Shown: positions 38,383 to 47,490 of the stretch, piece after piece
How positions within the stretch are numbered: the stretch's first letter is position 1
How the letters are laid out: each line of letters opens with the position of its first letter
Assembly: GCF_007750395.1 (NCBI RefSeq)
Contig: NZ_CP036281.1
Coordinates: forward strand, 5,665,001 to 5,729,000
Source of the DNA: Polystyrenella longa
Lineage (GTDB): Bacteria; Planctomycetota; Planctomycetia; Planctomycetales; Planctomycetaceae
Length of the DNA stretch: 64,000 bases
Direction: 5' to 3'
Notes under the pieces: model-generated
The model's input: the letters and a program-made list of their open reading frames with translations, nothing else
What the model was told of the DNA's origin: nothing
Databases searched by the model: none
Program-made: the position numbers and the translations under genes

Positions 38383-38904
38383 TTAATGAGGACGCAGTAC
38401 GTCTTTCAATGTCCTCTGTTCGTAGACAGGTTGTAGTTTAGCGACTATGTGATTAGAAAATAATCCCAATTGACCTTCAGCATCTAAATGTTGTTTGGCA
38501 AACGTTAGCCCTAGTGAAAAATCGATCTGAGTAATTGCCTCTAATGTTTGTGCACGAATGGTGTTTGATTCCGAAGAATCAAATAAAATACTTCGTAAAG
38601 TTGGAAGTGACTCTTTGTATCGTCCATTGCCTAAGAATATTATCGCATAGTGCCTTCTGGGAAGTTCTTTGTTCTTTACGTTCTCGAGAACGATCGGAAC
38701 AACATCATCGCCTTGTAATATGAGAGGGTCGATAAGCTCACCTTCAGAAAATTCCGTCGTTGTTAAAAACATTTCGAAAGCATCTTCAGGTGTTGCTGAT
38801 CGAGCGGCGAATACAATGACGATTGTCAGAAGGCAAAAAGAGGCTGCTCCCATAAGAAATCTTCGTCGATTAAAAAAAACCTTCTCCTCTAGAAACAACT
38901 TCAT
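38383..38904 (-). CDS. Membrane-anchored HEAT-like repeat protein, unknown function
   Basis: 173 residues. One N-terminal transmembrane anchor (FLMGAASFCLLTIVIVFAA) follows a basic start, so the bulk is outside the cytoplasm. The rest is mostly helical with HEAT-like units (VVPIVLENVKNKELPRRHYAIIFLG, SLPTLRSILFDSSESNTIRAQTLEAI), which usually mediate protein contacts. The DNA is AT-rich and the gene is embedded in IS debris, suggesting acquisition. No partner can be assigned; a link to the immunity-type gene downstream on the other side of a 135-bp gap is possible. Confidence 0.65.
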   Translation of the reverse strand: MKLFLEEKVFFNRRRFLMGAASFCLLTIVIVFAARSATPEDAFEMFLTTTEFSEGELIDPLILQGDDVVPIVLENVKNKELPRRHYAIIFLGNGRYKESLPTLRSILFDSSESNTIRAQTLEAITQIDFSLGLTFAKQHLDAEGQLGLFSNHIVAKLQPVYEQRTLKDVLRPH

Positions 38905-39039
38905 TTGGAAGCTCCTAGTGTACTGTCTTGCAAAAACAGGACCTAATCATTCCGGCAGAAATGAAGCAGACCCCGCTTATTCTACCGGCTACGGCCCTCT
39001 GAATAAGTTCCCATCTGTCAGCGACGGCACACTAGTCCA

Positions 39040-39924
39040 TCAAGGATTCTTAACCACTTTGATCTCATGTACCTCACAATTGCGGAGATCGCATTCGGTT
39101 TTCAAGGCTTCATAAACTTCAGGACGCATTAACCAGCCCCTGTGAATATGAGAATCGAAGATGTCGTAATCTGGTACATACTTCTCGGGAATGAATTTAT
39201 TCAACTTATAGTATTCATATTCTTCTTGACGCTCTTGGGGTAAATCATAACGGACATACCCACAGAAATCACAAGCTTTTGTAACTCGAGATTCTTTTTC
39301 TTTTATGTCCCGATAAGCGTCGAACTCAGTGATTGCATTGAAAAATATACCAACATCGTTCAAGTCATCTAACTTGGGAGCAGCTGCGAGTAAGTCACAA
39401 GGCTCTATGACATCCTCCTCCATGTCAATCTCATCTTCAAGGATGATTTCACTTTCTTTAAGCTCGCCAACTTGACGTAACAGGACGGAAAAAAAACAAA
39501 GCCCCGTAAACCGGTTTTTTTCAATAACTTGCTTTGCATTATCTCGCACAATGACGGACCCCATCTTGAAATAAACATCCGATTCTGGATACGAGGGAAT
39601 ATCCCATTTGATAGGCTGAAGTCTGAATCCCGGTAAAAGTCTTGCCTTGGGATAATATTCTATTACTTTACGCTCCCACTTGCTTATAAAAACAGATAGT
39701 TCTTCCCAAGGCTTATTTGGTTTTGCTTCAACAATATCAGCCATCTCTTCACGAATTTCATCAGGGCATTCAAAAGTGGTGATTTGTCGGTAGGCCCACA
39801 TTTCCCCGCACTTGGAACAGTTTGTACCTGGGATCCTGTAATCATATGTAGCTGATCCATTGATAAAAAAATCGCGAAAATCTCCACCCATATGAGTTTT
39901 ATGAAGTTGAATAAGCGTTGCCAT
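39040..39924 (-). CDS. Double-CXXCG motif (SitI6-like) immunity-type protein
   Basis: 294 residues with two CxxCG motifs: CSKCG near residue 36 and CDFCG near residue 218. This spacing and the intervening acidic/hydrophobic pattern match the double-CXXCG family described in Myxococcus, which includes SitI6-type immunity proteins that neutralise contact-delivered toxins; the Cys pairs probably bind one zinc. It is cytosolic, with no signal peptide. The DNA is AT-rich. Upstream on the same strand, where the toxin gene would be expected, there is only IS-derived DNA, so this is an orphan. The family assignment rests on the motif pair and length; antitoxic action here is inference. Confidence 0.7.
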   Translation of the reverse strand: MATLIQLHKTHMGGDFRDFFINGSATYDYRIPGTNCSKCGEMWAYRQITTFECPDEIREEMADIVEAKPNKPWEELSVFISKWERKVIEYYPKARLLPGFRLQPIKWDIPSYPESDVYFKMGSVIVRDNAKQVIEKNRFTGLCFFSVLLRQVGELKESEIILEDEIDMEEDVIEPCDLLAAAPKLDDLNDVGIFFNAITEFDAYRDIKEKESRVTKACDFCGYVRYDLPQERQEEYEYYKLNKFIPEKYVPDYDIFDSHIHRGWLMRPEVYEALKTECDLRNCEVHEIKVVKNP

Positions 39925-40105
39925 GAGAAATCTTCTTTCCTGGAAATAATCGGTAATTATTAAGCGTCAAAAGGGATTTCAAGTGGTTTTGAGATCCGAC
40001 CAGTAGCCCGGTGATTCCACCATCAAACTCGGGGCGATATAGACCATCTCTTTCGAGCGTAAAATTCAACCGGCTCTGAAAGCTTCTGAGGATAGTGCAC
40101 CGATC

Positions 40106-40191
40106 TACCAGAAGCTTTCGTGTAAGTGCAGGTGATATTCCCAGCGAGCAATGAGGCGGCGAAAGCTCTTCAGCCAACTGATGGTTCGTTC
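40106..40191 (-). mobile_element. C-terminal fragment of an IS5-superfamily transposase
   Basis: Reading the minus strand from 40190 gives ERTISWLKSFRRLIARWE, then YHLHLHESFW and a TAG where family members have Gln. This is the typical C-terminal block of IS5-type DDE transposases. It is cut at 40191 by the left end of the intact IS. Confidence 0.75.
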
Positions 40192-41699
40192 GCGTACCGT
40201 AAAAAAACTCAGCCGAACTCAAAACACTGCAATTCTAGGGTCTGCGAGACACCAACAGCCTTGATTTTCAGACGAGTTGGCAACAACTCTCGCCGCTACA
40301 TTCAGTACAACCGTTGCCTCCGGTCGTGAAGACTGGCAGCGATACACGTTTCGCGAGTGCTAGGGCTCAGAGAATGGCTATAGTTCCAAAGCCACCCTCC
40401 CCTGTACTTTGGTAACTGATTTGATGGAATTACAGATGCAGTCCTGGTACCTGTTCCTGCTCACCATGGGTGGTTGTATGACTCGTGAACAACAACACGT
40501 GATCGACTACCTGCAGACGGAGAATAACATCCTCCGGAATAAGATTGGCAAGAAACGGGTCCAGCTGAACGATAACGAGCGTCGTCGCCTGGCGGTCAAA
40601 GGAAAGCAGCTTGGCCGGAAGTTACTAAGTGAACTCGAGGCCATCTTCACTCCCGATACCATTCTCCGTTGGCACCGGGAGTTGATTGCCCGGAAATGGG
40701 ACTACTCATCGAAGAAGAAACAAGTTGGGAGATCGCGCGTTCGACAGAAGATCGTCGAACAGATTCTGAGGTTCGCGAAAGAGAATCCAACATGGGGAGC
40801 TGATCGAATTCAGGGTGCTTTGACCAACGTTGGTTTTCACATCACCGACACGACTGTCAGGAATGTGCTCAAGTCGAACGGTATTGAGCCTGCCCCCGAC
40901 CGTCCCGCTTCAATGTCCTGGGAGACATTCCTTAGAGCCCACTGGGAAGCGATCTTCGCCATCGATTTCACCACGGTGGAAGTCTGGACGAAGACCGGTC
41001 TGACGACGTTCTACGTCATGGTAGTGATGGAGTTGAAATCACGACGCGTTGAGATCGCTGGGATTACTACCAACCCGAAGAAACAATGGATAACTCAGAT
41101 CGCAAGGAACCTCACCGGCGACGATGGCTTCCTGGAAAACGCCTCCCATCTGATTCTTGATCGCGATACTTGTTTCCAGCCGCTGCGTTCTTTCCTGAAG
41201 GACCAGACTGAAATTGATCCGGTACTGCTTCCGCCGAAGAGTCCCAACATGAATGCGTATCTCGAACGATTCATGAGAAGTCTGAAAAGCGAATGCTTGA
41301 ATAAGATGATCTTCTTCGGTCATTACGCACTCGAACGAGCGCTGAAAGAATACGTCGCTCACTATCATTCCGATCGGAATCACCAGGGACTCGACAATCA
41401 GCTAATTGAACCTGGTGATGAAGTCGGATGCGTCGCTGGCAAGGTCGAATTCCGCGAACGTCTCGGCGGTCTGCTCAAGTATTACTACCGCGACGCAGCT
41501 TGAATCAGCCTCGAAAAGATGTCGGTCCTCGTGTTGTGATTCCGCGATACCGTTGCGCTCGGAAGGTTATTTTCGCATTGAATCTGACAATCAGCTTCGA
41601 GCAGTGAAACCAATCTCGTCCGAAAAACATCTCTCGTCAGCAACTTAACTACTTGAAATCACTCGTTTTCAACGTCGGCTGAATAAATTTACGATACGG
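40192..41699 (+). mobile_element. Intact IS of the 1,509-bp family
   Basis: The left repeat starts at 40192 (first base changed: GCGTACCGT) and the right repeat ends at 41699 (TTTACGATACGG). The transposase gene has about 230 bp of leader and 196 bp of trailer, both conserved in other copies. I see no flanking target duplication. Confidence 0.92.
40424..41503 (+). CDS. IS transposase with HTH and rve-type DDE domain
   Basis: 359 residues from the ATG at 40424. The N-terminal half has coiled and HTH segments (EQQHVIDYLQTENNILRNKI and DTILRWHRELIARKW). The catalytic half contains the first Asp in IDFTTVEVW, the second in LILDRDTCFQPL and the Glu in ERFMRSLKSE, followed by the HYHSDRNHQGLDN motif of IS3/IS481-type integrases. 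A single uninterrupted reading frame favours the IS481-like arrangement over two-frame IS3, but the exact family is not settled. Compared with the copy at 58768 the N-terminus is somewhat diverged (YLFLLTMGGCMTREQ). It should be functional. Confidence 0.92.
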   Translation: MELQMQSWYLFLLTMGGCMTREQQHVIDYLQTENNILRNKIGKKRVQLNDNERRRLAVKGKQLGRKLLSELEAIFTPDTILRWHRELIARKWDYSSKKKQVGRSRVRQKIVEQILRFAKENPTWGADRIQGALTNVGFHITDTTVRNVLKSNGIEPAPDRPASMSWETFLRAHWEAIFAIDFTTVEVWTKTGLTTFYVMVVMELKSRRVEIAGITTNPKKQWITQIARNLTGDDGFLENASHLILDRDTCFQPLRSFLKDQTEIDPVLLPPKSPNMNAYLERFMRSLKSECLNKMIFFGHYALERALKEYVAHYHSDRNHQGLDNQLIEPGDEVGCVAGKVEFRERLGGLLKYYYRDAA

Positions 41700-41708
41700 G
41701 AACGAGCG

Positions 41709-42434
41709 TCAGTGCTTTTTTTGAGTTTCGAGCGGTCGTTTACGCATCAGGCCATCTTCCATTTCGTAAATCGTGTCGAATACATCAAGAGCTCGATGAT
41801 CATGCGTCACAACAATCACACCCGTTCCTTGTTCATGAGCGACTTTGGCGAACAATTCCATCACCTGTCGGCCTCGGTGGCCGTCAAGAGCCGCCGTTGG
41901 TTCATCGGCAAGAATGACGCTGGGCCGATTTGCAATTGCACGAGCGACGGCAATGCGTTGCTGTTGTCCACCCGAGAGCATCGAGGGGAGGTTGTCCGCT
42001 CTATCGGCAACACCCAGATAGTCCATCAATTCGATCGCACGACTTCGTGCTGCACGTTTTGACTCCCCATTTAACTCCATCGCGATTTGAATATTCTCTA
42101 CTGCCGAAAGAAACGGGATCAAGTTTGATTTCTGAAAAATGAAACCGATATTCTTTCGCCGAAACGAACGTAAGTTGGCGTAAGATGTTTCGCCGTCCTG
42201 GACGAGTTTTCCCTTGATTGTGATACGCCCCGACGTCGGTGGAGTGATGAGCCCAACTGCTGTCAGAAAGGTGGACTTTCCAGAACCACTCGGCCCAAGC
42301 AGTGCTACCACCTCACCTTGTTTGACGTGCATTGTGGCATCACGCATGGCAACCACTTTAGTGTTATCACTACCGTAGATCTTTGTCAGCTCGTCCGCCT
42401 CGATGGCATTATCTTTGATTAAGTCAGTCGTCAT
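41709..42434 (-). CDS. ABC transporter ATP-binding protein (DevA/MacB type)
   Basis: 241 residues. Walker [12 protein letters not shown]-loop in [11 protein letters not shown], signature [14 protein letters not shown], Walker [14 protein letters not shown] and the switch His in VTHDHRALD are all intact. Sequence style matches the LolD/MacB/DevA group, which powers mechanotransmission-type export rather than import. The start codon overlaps the permease stop by 4 bp (ATGA), so translation is coupled. Its stop lies only 9 bp from the end of the IS at 41699, so downstream transcription now runs into the IS. Confidence 0.93.
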   Translation of the reverse strand: MTTDLIKDNAIEADELTKIYGSDNTKVVAMRDATMHVKQGEVVALLGPSGSGKSTFLTAVGLITPPTSGRITIKGKLVQDGETSYANLRSFRRKNIGFIFQKSNLIPFLSAVENIQIAMELNGESKRAARSRAIELMDYLGVADRADNLPSMLSGGQQQRIAVARAIANRPSVILADEPTAALDGHRGRQVMELFAKVAHEQGTGVIVVTHDHRALDVFDTIYEMEDGLMRKRPLETQKKH

Positions 42435-43642
42435 GAAAGTGCCTCATTCGGAGAAACTTTCATTGCTTTCCAGATACCAAGCAAGCTGGAGAGAATTGAG
42501 ATTGCCAGTACAATTCCGGCCAATTGTAGTAAGTCTGAATTGGCTAGAATCACTCGGCGAGGAAACATCGGAAACAGCTGGCTTCCTACGAGGTACCCTA
42601 TCACAAAGCCGACCATCCCAAGAATCAATGCCTGTTGCAAGATCAACCCTAAGATAACTCTATTAGGAGCACCGATCAGTTTCAGTAAAGCGATCGAATG
42701 AATTTTATCGAGCGTCAACGTGTAAAGGATGAGAGCCATAATAATGGCTGCGATGAACGTTAGCAGGACGCGAAACAGCCCGATTTGCCGTCGCACTTTC
42801 TCCACACTGCCTTGGAGTAACAGTTCACGTTGTCCGTCAGCAGTGTAGACTGAGACATCGCCCCAACCTGAGATGATCTCGGCAACTTGATTCACTTCGG
42901 CTCCGGGTGAGATGGTGACCATGACGGCACTAATCTGTGGGCGAGCCACTGCGGGAAGTTGGGAAGAGGGTCTCCAGGCATTCTCCAGCATTTCCGGTTG
43001 CAAAATCGCCTGCTCGAATCTACTTCCCCGTGATTCTCTGGCCTCACGCTCCAATCGCATGGCCTCCCCAGGTGTATCAAACTGAATGGCTTGTGCATCA
43101 GTGACTGTAAAAAATGCGATTCCGTCGCCACCTGAACTGATCATATTGTTCGTCGTTCCCACAACGGTGTACTTTTCCTTTCCCAGGGTTAGCTGTTCTC
43201 CGATCTTCAAACCGAGTGTCTCGTCGGCGATCACCTCATAATGAGCCTGTCCCAACGTTCGGCCAGCTGTCAACGACAACCATCCTCCCTTGTCAGTTGG
43301 CCAACTCAGCCCCAGCACAGCGATTCGAAGAGGTTTACCATTACGCTGACGTTGTATTGTGTGATACACAAATTCTCGTGAGGACTGCACACCGGGTACG
43401 GCTGCCGCCCGGTAAACCAGGTTTGATGAAACGCGAGACTGTTCGGCAAACGGTCCTCGAGTGTTTCGTTGAACGACCCATAGATCAGCACCAACACGAT
43501 CAATTAGCAGCGTGGCATCTTCAACAACACCTCGATAAATTCCCCCCATGCCCATCACGACCATTAACAACATGCCGATTCCGACAGCCGTAAGGGCGAA
43601 TCGACCGGAACTGTGTCGAATATCTTTGAGGGCAAGATTCAT
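42431..43642 (-). CDS. ABC transporter permease (DevC/MacB-FtsX type)
   Basis: 403 residues. One N-terminal helix (FALTAVGIGMLLMVVMGMGGIY), a large periplasmic domain (about 40-280), then three C-terminal helices (LLTFIAAIIMALILYTLTL, LILQQALILGMVGFVIGYLVG, LAGIVLAISILSSLLGIWKA). This is the four-helix MacB/FtsX topology. ALLKLIGAPNRVILGLIL is the coupling segment to the ATPase. It overlaps the neighbours at both ends, so the adaptor, permease and ATPase genes form a single operon encoding an exporter of lipids, glycolipids or other amphiphiles; the substrate is unknown. Confidence 0.92.
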   Translation of the reverse strand: MNLALKDIRHSSGRFALTAVGIGMLLMVVMGMGGIYRGVVEDATLLIDRVGADLWVVQRNTRGPFAEQSRVSSNLVYRAAAVPGVQSSREFVYHTIQRQRNGKPLRIAVLGLSWPTDKGGWLSLTAGRTLGQAHYEVIADETLGLKIGEQLTLGKEKYTVVGTTNNMISSGGDGIAFFTVTDAQAIQFDTPGEAMRLEREARESRGSRFEQAILQPEMLENAWRPSSQLPAVARPQISAVMVTISPGAEVNQVAEIISGWGDVSVYTADGQRELLLQGSVEKVRRQIGLFRVLLTFIAAIIMALILYTLTLDKIHSIALLKLIGAPNRVILGLILQQALILGMVGFVIGYLVGSQLFPMFPRRVILANSDLLQLAGIVLAISILSSLLGIWKAMKVSPNEALS

Positions 43643-44793
43643 TAAATTGACACCTTACGACCGTCGGTCAGAACTTGTCTGGAGCTTTCAGGGTCCAATA
43701 CCACATCACCAATCGCAAGTCCTTCCAGTACTTCAACTTCATTATGGCTTCGAACCCCCAGCTTGAGAGGTCGCCATTCAGCAACCCCATTCATATGAAT
43801 AAATACTCCTGAAATGTCGTCTCGATTGACAATAAGTCCGGCAGGCAACACGCGGACATCCTTTTTTTGTATGATTTCGATGTATGCTTCCGCACGCTGT
43901 CCAATCGCCCAATTGGCAGGAAGTTCAAGGACACTCACATCGACGATGAACTCACGAGTTTCTCGATCAGCTTCTCTTCCGAGTCGGACAACTTTTCCGG
44001 GATAAGCCTTATCAGGTTCGGAGCGAAATATAACTCGTGCGGATTGATCTGGTGTAATTTTCGCCATTTCCGTTTCATCCACCCACGCATTGATCCATAA
44101 CTGGTCAGTTGAGATTAAAGTTAATATCGAGCTTCCAGGTACAACAACATCTCCAGGCTCTCGATTTCGTTTAACGACTAACCCATCGAATGGTGCCGAA
44201 ATCTTAGTGTCGTGTAATCTCGCCCGATGATACTCCAAGGTTTTCTCTGCGGAGACAAGACCTTTCTGGCCTTCTGCAATCTCCGCCTCTGCTCGTGAGA
44301 CTCCTGCCTCAGCGACAGCCAGTGCTTCAATTGATTTGTCCACGTCGTCGCGACTTGTCGCATTCTGCTCAGAAAGGCGAAGCGTACGATCGTGGCTCTT
44401 TCTCGCCTGTTCATATACCGCTTGGGATCGACCTTTGTCTGTTTTTAAACGAACAATTGCAGCTGACGCGGCATCGACGTTAGCCTGAGCGATAGCAACC
44501 TGCTGTTGCAACTCCTCATCGTCCAACTTAACTAACAATTCCCCTGAGGTCACACGACTACCCTGGTCAGCAATTATTTCCACGAGGCGACCGGATATTT
44601 TCGGGCTGATAGTCATTTCTACACGGGCTTCTAAAGTCCCTGTTCCCATTACTTCAATGACGATTGTGTCTCTTCGGACAGTGTGAGCTGTGACTGGTAG
44701 AGATGAATACTTGATGAAATAGATAACCCCGCCTATCCCCCCTATCACGAGAATAAGCTTAAGAACGAGTCGTAACTTTCTTATGTTCTTCAT
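43642..44793 (-). CDS. HlyD/DevB-type membrane fusion protein
   Basis: 383 residues. N-terminal membrane anchor (LVLKLILVIGGIGGVIYFI), lipoyl-like half motif (ISGRLVEIIADQGSRVTSGELLVKLDDEEL), a coiled-coil hairpin (about 95-190), second half motif (KISAPFDGLVVKRNREPGDVVVPG) and beta-barrel regions. Such proteins bridge an inner-membrane transporter to the outer envelope. Stop and permease start overlap (TAATG). No outer-membrane channel gene is nearby. It is the first gene of the DevBCA-like operon and is preceded 22 bp upstream by the TetR remnant, which suggests that a TetR repressor once controlled the exporter. Confidence 0.92.
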   Translation of the reverse strand: MKNIRKLRLVLKLILVIGGIGGVIYFIKYSSLPVTAHTVRRDTIVIEVMGTGTLEARVEMTISPKISGRLVEIIADQGSRVTSGELLVKLDDEELQQQVAIAQANVDAASAAIVRLKTDKGRSQAVYEQARKSHDRTLRLSEQNATSRDDVDKSIEALAVAEAGVSRAEAEIAEGQKGLVSAEKTLEYHRARLHDTKISAPFDGLVVKRNREPGDVVVPGSSILTLISTDQLWINAWVDETEMAKITPDQSARVIFRSEPDKAYPGKVVRLGREADRETREFIVDVSVLELPANWAIGQRAEAYIEIIQKKDVRVLPAGLIVNRDDISGVFIHMNGVAEWRPLKLGVRSHNEVEVLEGLAIGDVVLDPESSRQVLTDGRKVSI

Positions 44794-44815
44794 TCTGGTT
44801 TAGCTCGCATCTTTC

Positions 44816-45190
44816 TCAAGTCTGATCTGTGTTTTGGAGTCCTTGGATGACCAAATCGAAGTATGCTTCTATCCAGCGTATCGTATTCAGCTTTTCTGCG
44901 TTTTCAAACTTCAACTTCCAAACGGCAGCCATCAGTGCTGGTCCCACAATAACGATTGGTTCATTGACAATTGGTGTATCGCGGAACTCTCCTTTATCGA
45001 TACCTTTCTTGACGAATCGCTTAAACATTCTTCGAGTGGGAACCAGTACCTTCTGAAAATAAAATCTTGCGACTTCCTCTAATCGAACGCTCTCAGAGAT
45101 CAACGTTTCCAATATCATGTAACGTTTTTCATACTCGACAATCTCGCGGTAAAACCGAGAGATTTTCTGTTGTAGAAGTGTCGCTTGAGA
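44816..45190 (-). pseudogene. TetR-family regulator lacking its DNA-binding domain
   Basis: The open minus frame runs from a TGA at 45191-45193 to the stop at 44816 (SQATLLQQKISRFYREIVEYEKRYM, then ILETLISESVRLEEVARFYF). It matches the ligand-binding C-terminal part of TetR proteins. I found no helix-turn-helix in any frame of the 400 bp upstream, so the N-terminal 60-70 residues are gone. A 100-codon product from the ATG at 45118 could still be made but could not bind DNA in the usual way. The adjacent DevBCA-like exporter may thereby be derepressed. Confidence 0.65.
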
Positions 45191-45700
45191 TCAAGTCCTG
45201 AATCTGAAAATGCCTGACATAAGTGTGAAAACTGGACTGATTCAATCACGCACGACAGCCACGAAGCTCTCCCATTTCATACTGTAAAATATGCAGGCCG
45301 TGTCTCTTTCCGTTTTCATTGTTGCTTGAACGTAATTAAAGACGATGTTCGTTGCCCAAACTGTGCTTACTACTTAAGTGAAATGTAGTCGTCAGAAATC
45401 TTTTTTTGGAATCCATTGTGACCGGTAAGTTACAAAAGCGTCAACACCCATTTAGATCATCATAACTGAAGTGTATTCCTTATACTGCTTCAGTCGAACG
45501 GAATCCTCTCTAGATCGTAATAGACGAGTATATTGGTCTTAGTGATCAGTACATAACTTCTCCCGAATCGGTTTGTGTAGATGATGAGATACCTAATACT
45601 TACAGCATTGGTGGAGGATCAGATTGTACTTGCTACGCGAGTGGATAACAGCTGTGGCAGGCTCATTGAGACAAACAATGCTCTTGGATAGTGGATTCGC
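45191..45700. other. Intergenic region, no gene seen
   Basis: About 500 bp between the TetR remnant and the upstream region of the efflux operon. I see neither a convincing open frame nor a recognisable IS fragment. Confidence 0.4.
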
Positions 45701-45727
45701 TGATTCAAGGCGCACGGTATTGAATCA
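45701..45727. promoter_or_regulatory. Dyad TGATTCAA-N11-TTGAATCA, candidate enhancer site for the NtrC-type regulator
   Basis: A perfect 8-bp inverted repeat (45701-45708 and 45720-45727) centred about 150 bp upstream of the sigma-54 promoter. That is the normal distance for an upstream activating sequence. It would suit a dimeric Fis-type HTH such as the one encoded at 52020-53432. Confidence 0.5.
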
Positions 45728-45861
45728 TTCTTCAGGACGCTGGATAGATTCTTTCCATGTTGATGGCCAGCCTTTTATCAATGCCAATCAAAACTAATCT
45801 GAAACAGGTGTCAAATGGTCTTGATTTCGCGACTTTCATTGGGATTTAGTTCTGAATCGAG

Positions 45862-45880
45862 CTTGGCATGGTTAATGCAT
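45862..45880 (+). promoter_or_regulatory. Sigma-54 (-24/-12) promoter of the RND efflux operon
   Basis: TTGGCATGGTTAATGCAT has the -24 GG at 45865-45866 and the -12 GC at 45877-45878, exactly 12 bases apart as in the consensus TGGCAC-N5-TTGCW, with two mismatches outside the invariant GG and GC. Transcription would begin near 45890, 44 bp before the first gene. Confidence 0.65.
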
Positions 45881-45888
45881 TTAATGGA

Positions 45889-45918
45889 GGAGTGACCTTT
45901 TTTACTCCCTGTCACTCC
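45889..45918 (+). other. Hairpin in the leader of the efflux operon
   Basis: GGAGTGAC (45889-45896) pairs with GTCACTCC (45911-45918) over a 14-nt loop. It begins at the predicted transcription start and ends 15 bp before the ATG, so it could affect translation or serve as an operator. Confidence 0.45.
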
Positions 45919-45933
45919 AGGAACTTTTAAACC

Positions 45934-47418
45934 ATGAGCCAAGCCCTATCAAATCCAGTCCGTCTTTCTCTGATCTCAATAATTAAATTGTCGATTGGGA
46001 TCCTCATTGTTGTCGGGATTGCTGGAGCATTGTATTTCCAACGCGCACAGCCAATGGAAGTGGCGATCTCCCATGTTGAAGAGAGTCTAGCGGATGAGAC
46101 TGCGGATCGTGCCGGGCTCGTCATGTTGACTCCGGAAAAACTCTTGGCGGGCGAGTTGACGGCGGAGGTGGTCGAACGACATCTCATTCAACCAGAGCTT
46201 ACCGTGCCGGGACGCCTGCTTTATGACGAAACCCGCCACATCGCAATCAAAGCCCCGATCTCCGGGATTTTGGCTGAACTACCCGTGAAACCGGGAGACA
46301 AGGTAAGCAAAGGAGATTTACTCGCTGTCGTGAATAGTGCCGAGATTGGACGGGCCCGTTCTGAGATACTCAGGCGACAAGCAGATATGGAACTTGCGAC
46401 GGCAGAGCGCGATCGCATGAAAGAGATTTCCGTCAATCTCGAAGACTTGTTAAAAGTAATCGAGCAGAAAACGAAAATTGACCAGATCGAGTCGCTATTC
46501 TCAGACAAATCTCTGGGGGATTATCGCCAGAGAATTCTTTCAGGATATTCACGATACTTATTGGCTTTCGAGTTAATGGAAAAAGTTCAACCCATGGCGC
46601 AGTCGGGAGCGATTGCCACTCGACAGGTCAGAGAATGGGAATCGGATGTGCAGGTAACACGATCGGAATTCAGGTCTGCCTGTGACCAGTCCCGATATGA
46701 TGCGGCCCAATCGAAACGAAGTGCCGAGTCCAATCTGGCGGAAGCGGAGCGGCAGCTTAAGATTGCACAAGAAGAACTGCGCACATTAATGGGGAGTGCC
46801 TCCGAATTGGAGGCTGAATTCAGTAGAGCTTCCCTATCGAGCTTGGAAATTAGAGCTCCGTTTGAAGGTACGATTGAATCCCTCGCTTTAGCGCGAAATG
46901 AACGCCTTTCAGTCACGGATTCAATTTGTGTACTGGCCGATACCACGTCACTCTATGTTTCGGCCGACATCCGTGAAAACGACTGGCAGGCGGTGGAGAT
47001 GACCTCCGGTACTGAAATTCAGGTAACCTCGTCCGCCCTGCCTGACGAACAGATGATGGCCCGGATCCATTACATTGGGCGAGAGGTTTCGACGACCGCC
47101 AATGCAGTACCGTTAATCGCCACCATCGATAACTCTGATGGACAACTGCGTCCGGGTATGTTCGTTCGGGTCAGTCTACCAGTGGGCAAATCTCGAGAGG
47201 CTTTAGCAATACACCCAGAATCGATCGTGCAACATGACAATAAAAAGTTCGTTTTCGTCGAAATGGGAGAGCGTCTTTTCAATCGAGTGGATATTAAAAC
47301 CGGAATAGAATCACGGGAATGGGTTGAAATTACAGACGGGTTAAAAGCAGGCCAGAAAGTGGTGCGGAACGGAGCGTTTATACTCAAGTCAGAGCTTCTT
47401 CTGGAAGGAGAAGAATAG
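45934..47418 (+). CDS. Periplasmic adaptor of a heavy-metal RND efflux system (CzcB-like)
   Basis: 494 residues. Membrane anchor at about 16-36 (SLISIIKLSIGILIVVGIAG), lipoyl half motifs (IKAPISGILAELPVKPGDKV and EIRAPFEGTIESLALARNE), a long alpha-helical hairpin between them (about 130-300), then beta-barrel and membrane-proximal domains ending IVQHDNKKFVFVEMG. This is the HlyD/CzcB architecture that links the RND pump to an outer-membrane channel. No N-terminal His-rich metal-binding extension is evident. It is the first gene of the sigma-54-preceded operon. Confidence 0.9.
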   Translation: MSQALSNPVRLSLISIIKLSIGILIVVGIAGALYFQRAQPMEVAISHVEESLADETADRAGLVMLTPEKLLAGELTAEVVERHLIQPELTVPGRLLYDETRHIAIKAPISGILAELPVKPGDKVSKGDLLAVVNSAEIGRARSEILRRQADMELATAERDRMKEISVNLEDLLKVIEQKTKIDQIESLFSDKSLGDYRQRILSGYSRYLLAFELMEKVQPMAQSGAIATRQVREWESDVQVTRSEFRSACDQSRYDAAQSKRSAESNLAEAERQLKIAQEELRTLMGSASELEAEFSRASLSSLEIRAPFEGTIESLALARNERLSVTDSICVLADTTSLYVSADIRENDWQAVEMTSGTEIQVTSSALPDEQMMARIHYIGREVSTTANAVPLIATIDNSDGQLRPGMFVRVSLPVGKSREALAIHPESIVQHDNKKFVFVEMGERLFNRVDIKTGIESREWVEITDGLKAGQKVVRNGAFILKSELLLEGEE

Positions 47419-47490
47419 CCCCAGTTCGCAACGCACATTCTCTGACTTCAAGATCTGGCTCATCACCCTCACTCATTAGAAGCCTCTACC

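Noticed and set aside
39899-40222. 107-codon minus-strand open frame upstream of the immunity-type gene, considered as its toxin
   Set aside because: It runs through an IS5 transposase remnant in the wrong frame and into an IS end; not a real gene.
41709-42434. Assignment of the ABC operon as MacAB-TolC
   Set aside because: No TolC gene and separate ATPase and permease genes; DevBCA-like organisation fits better.
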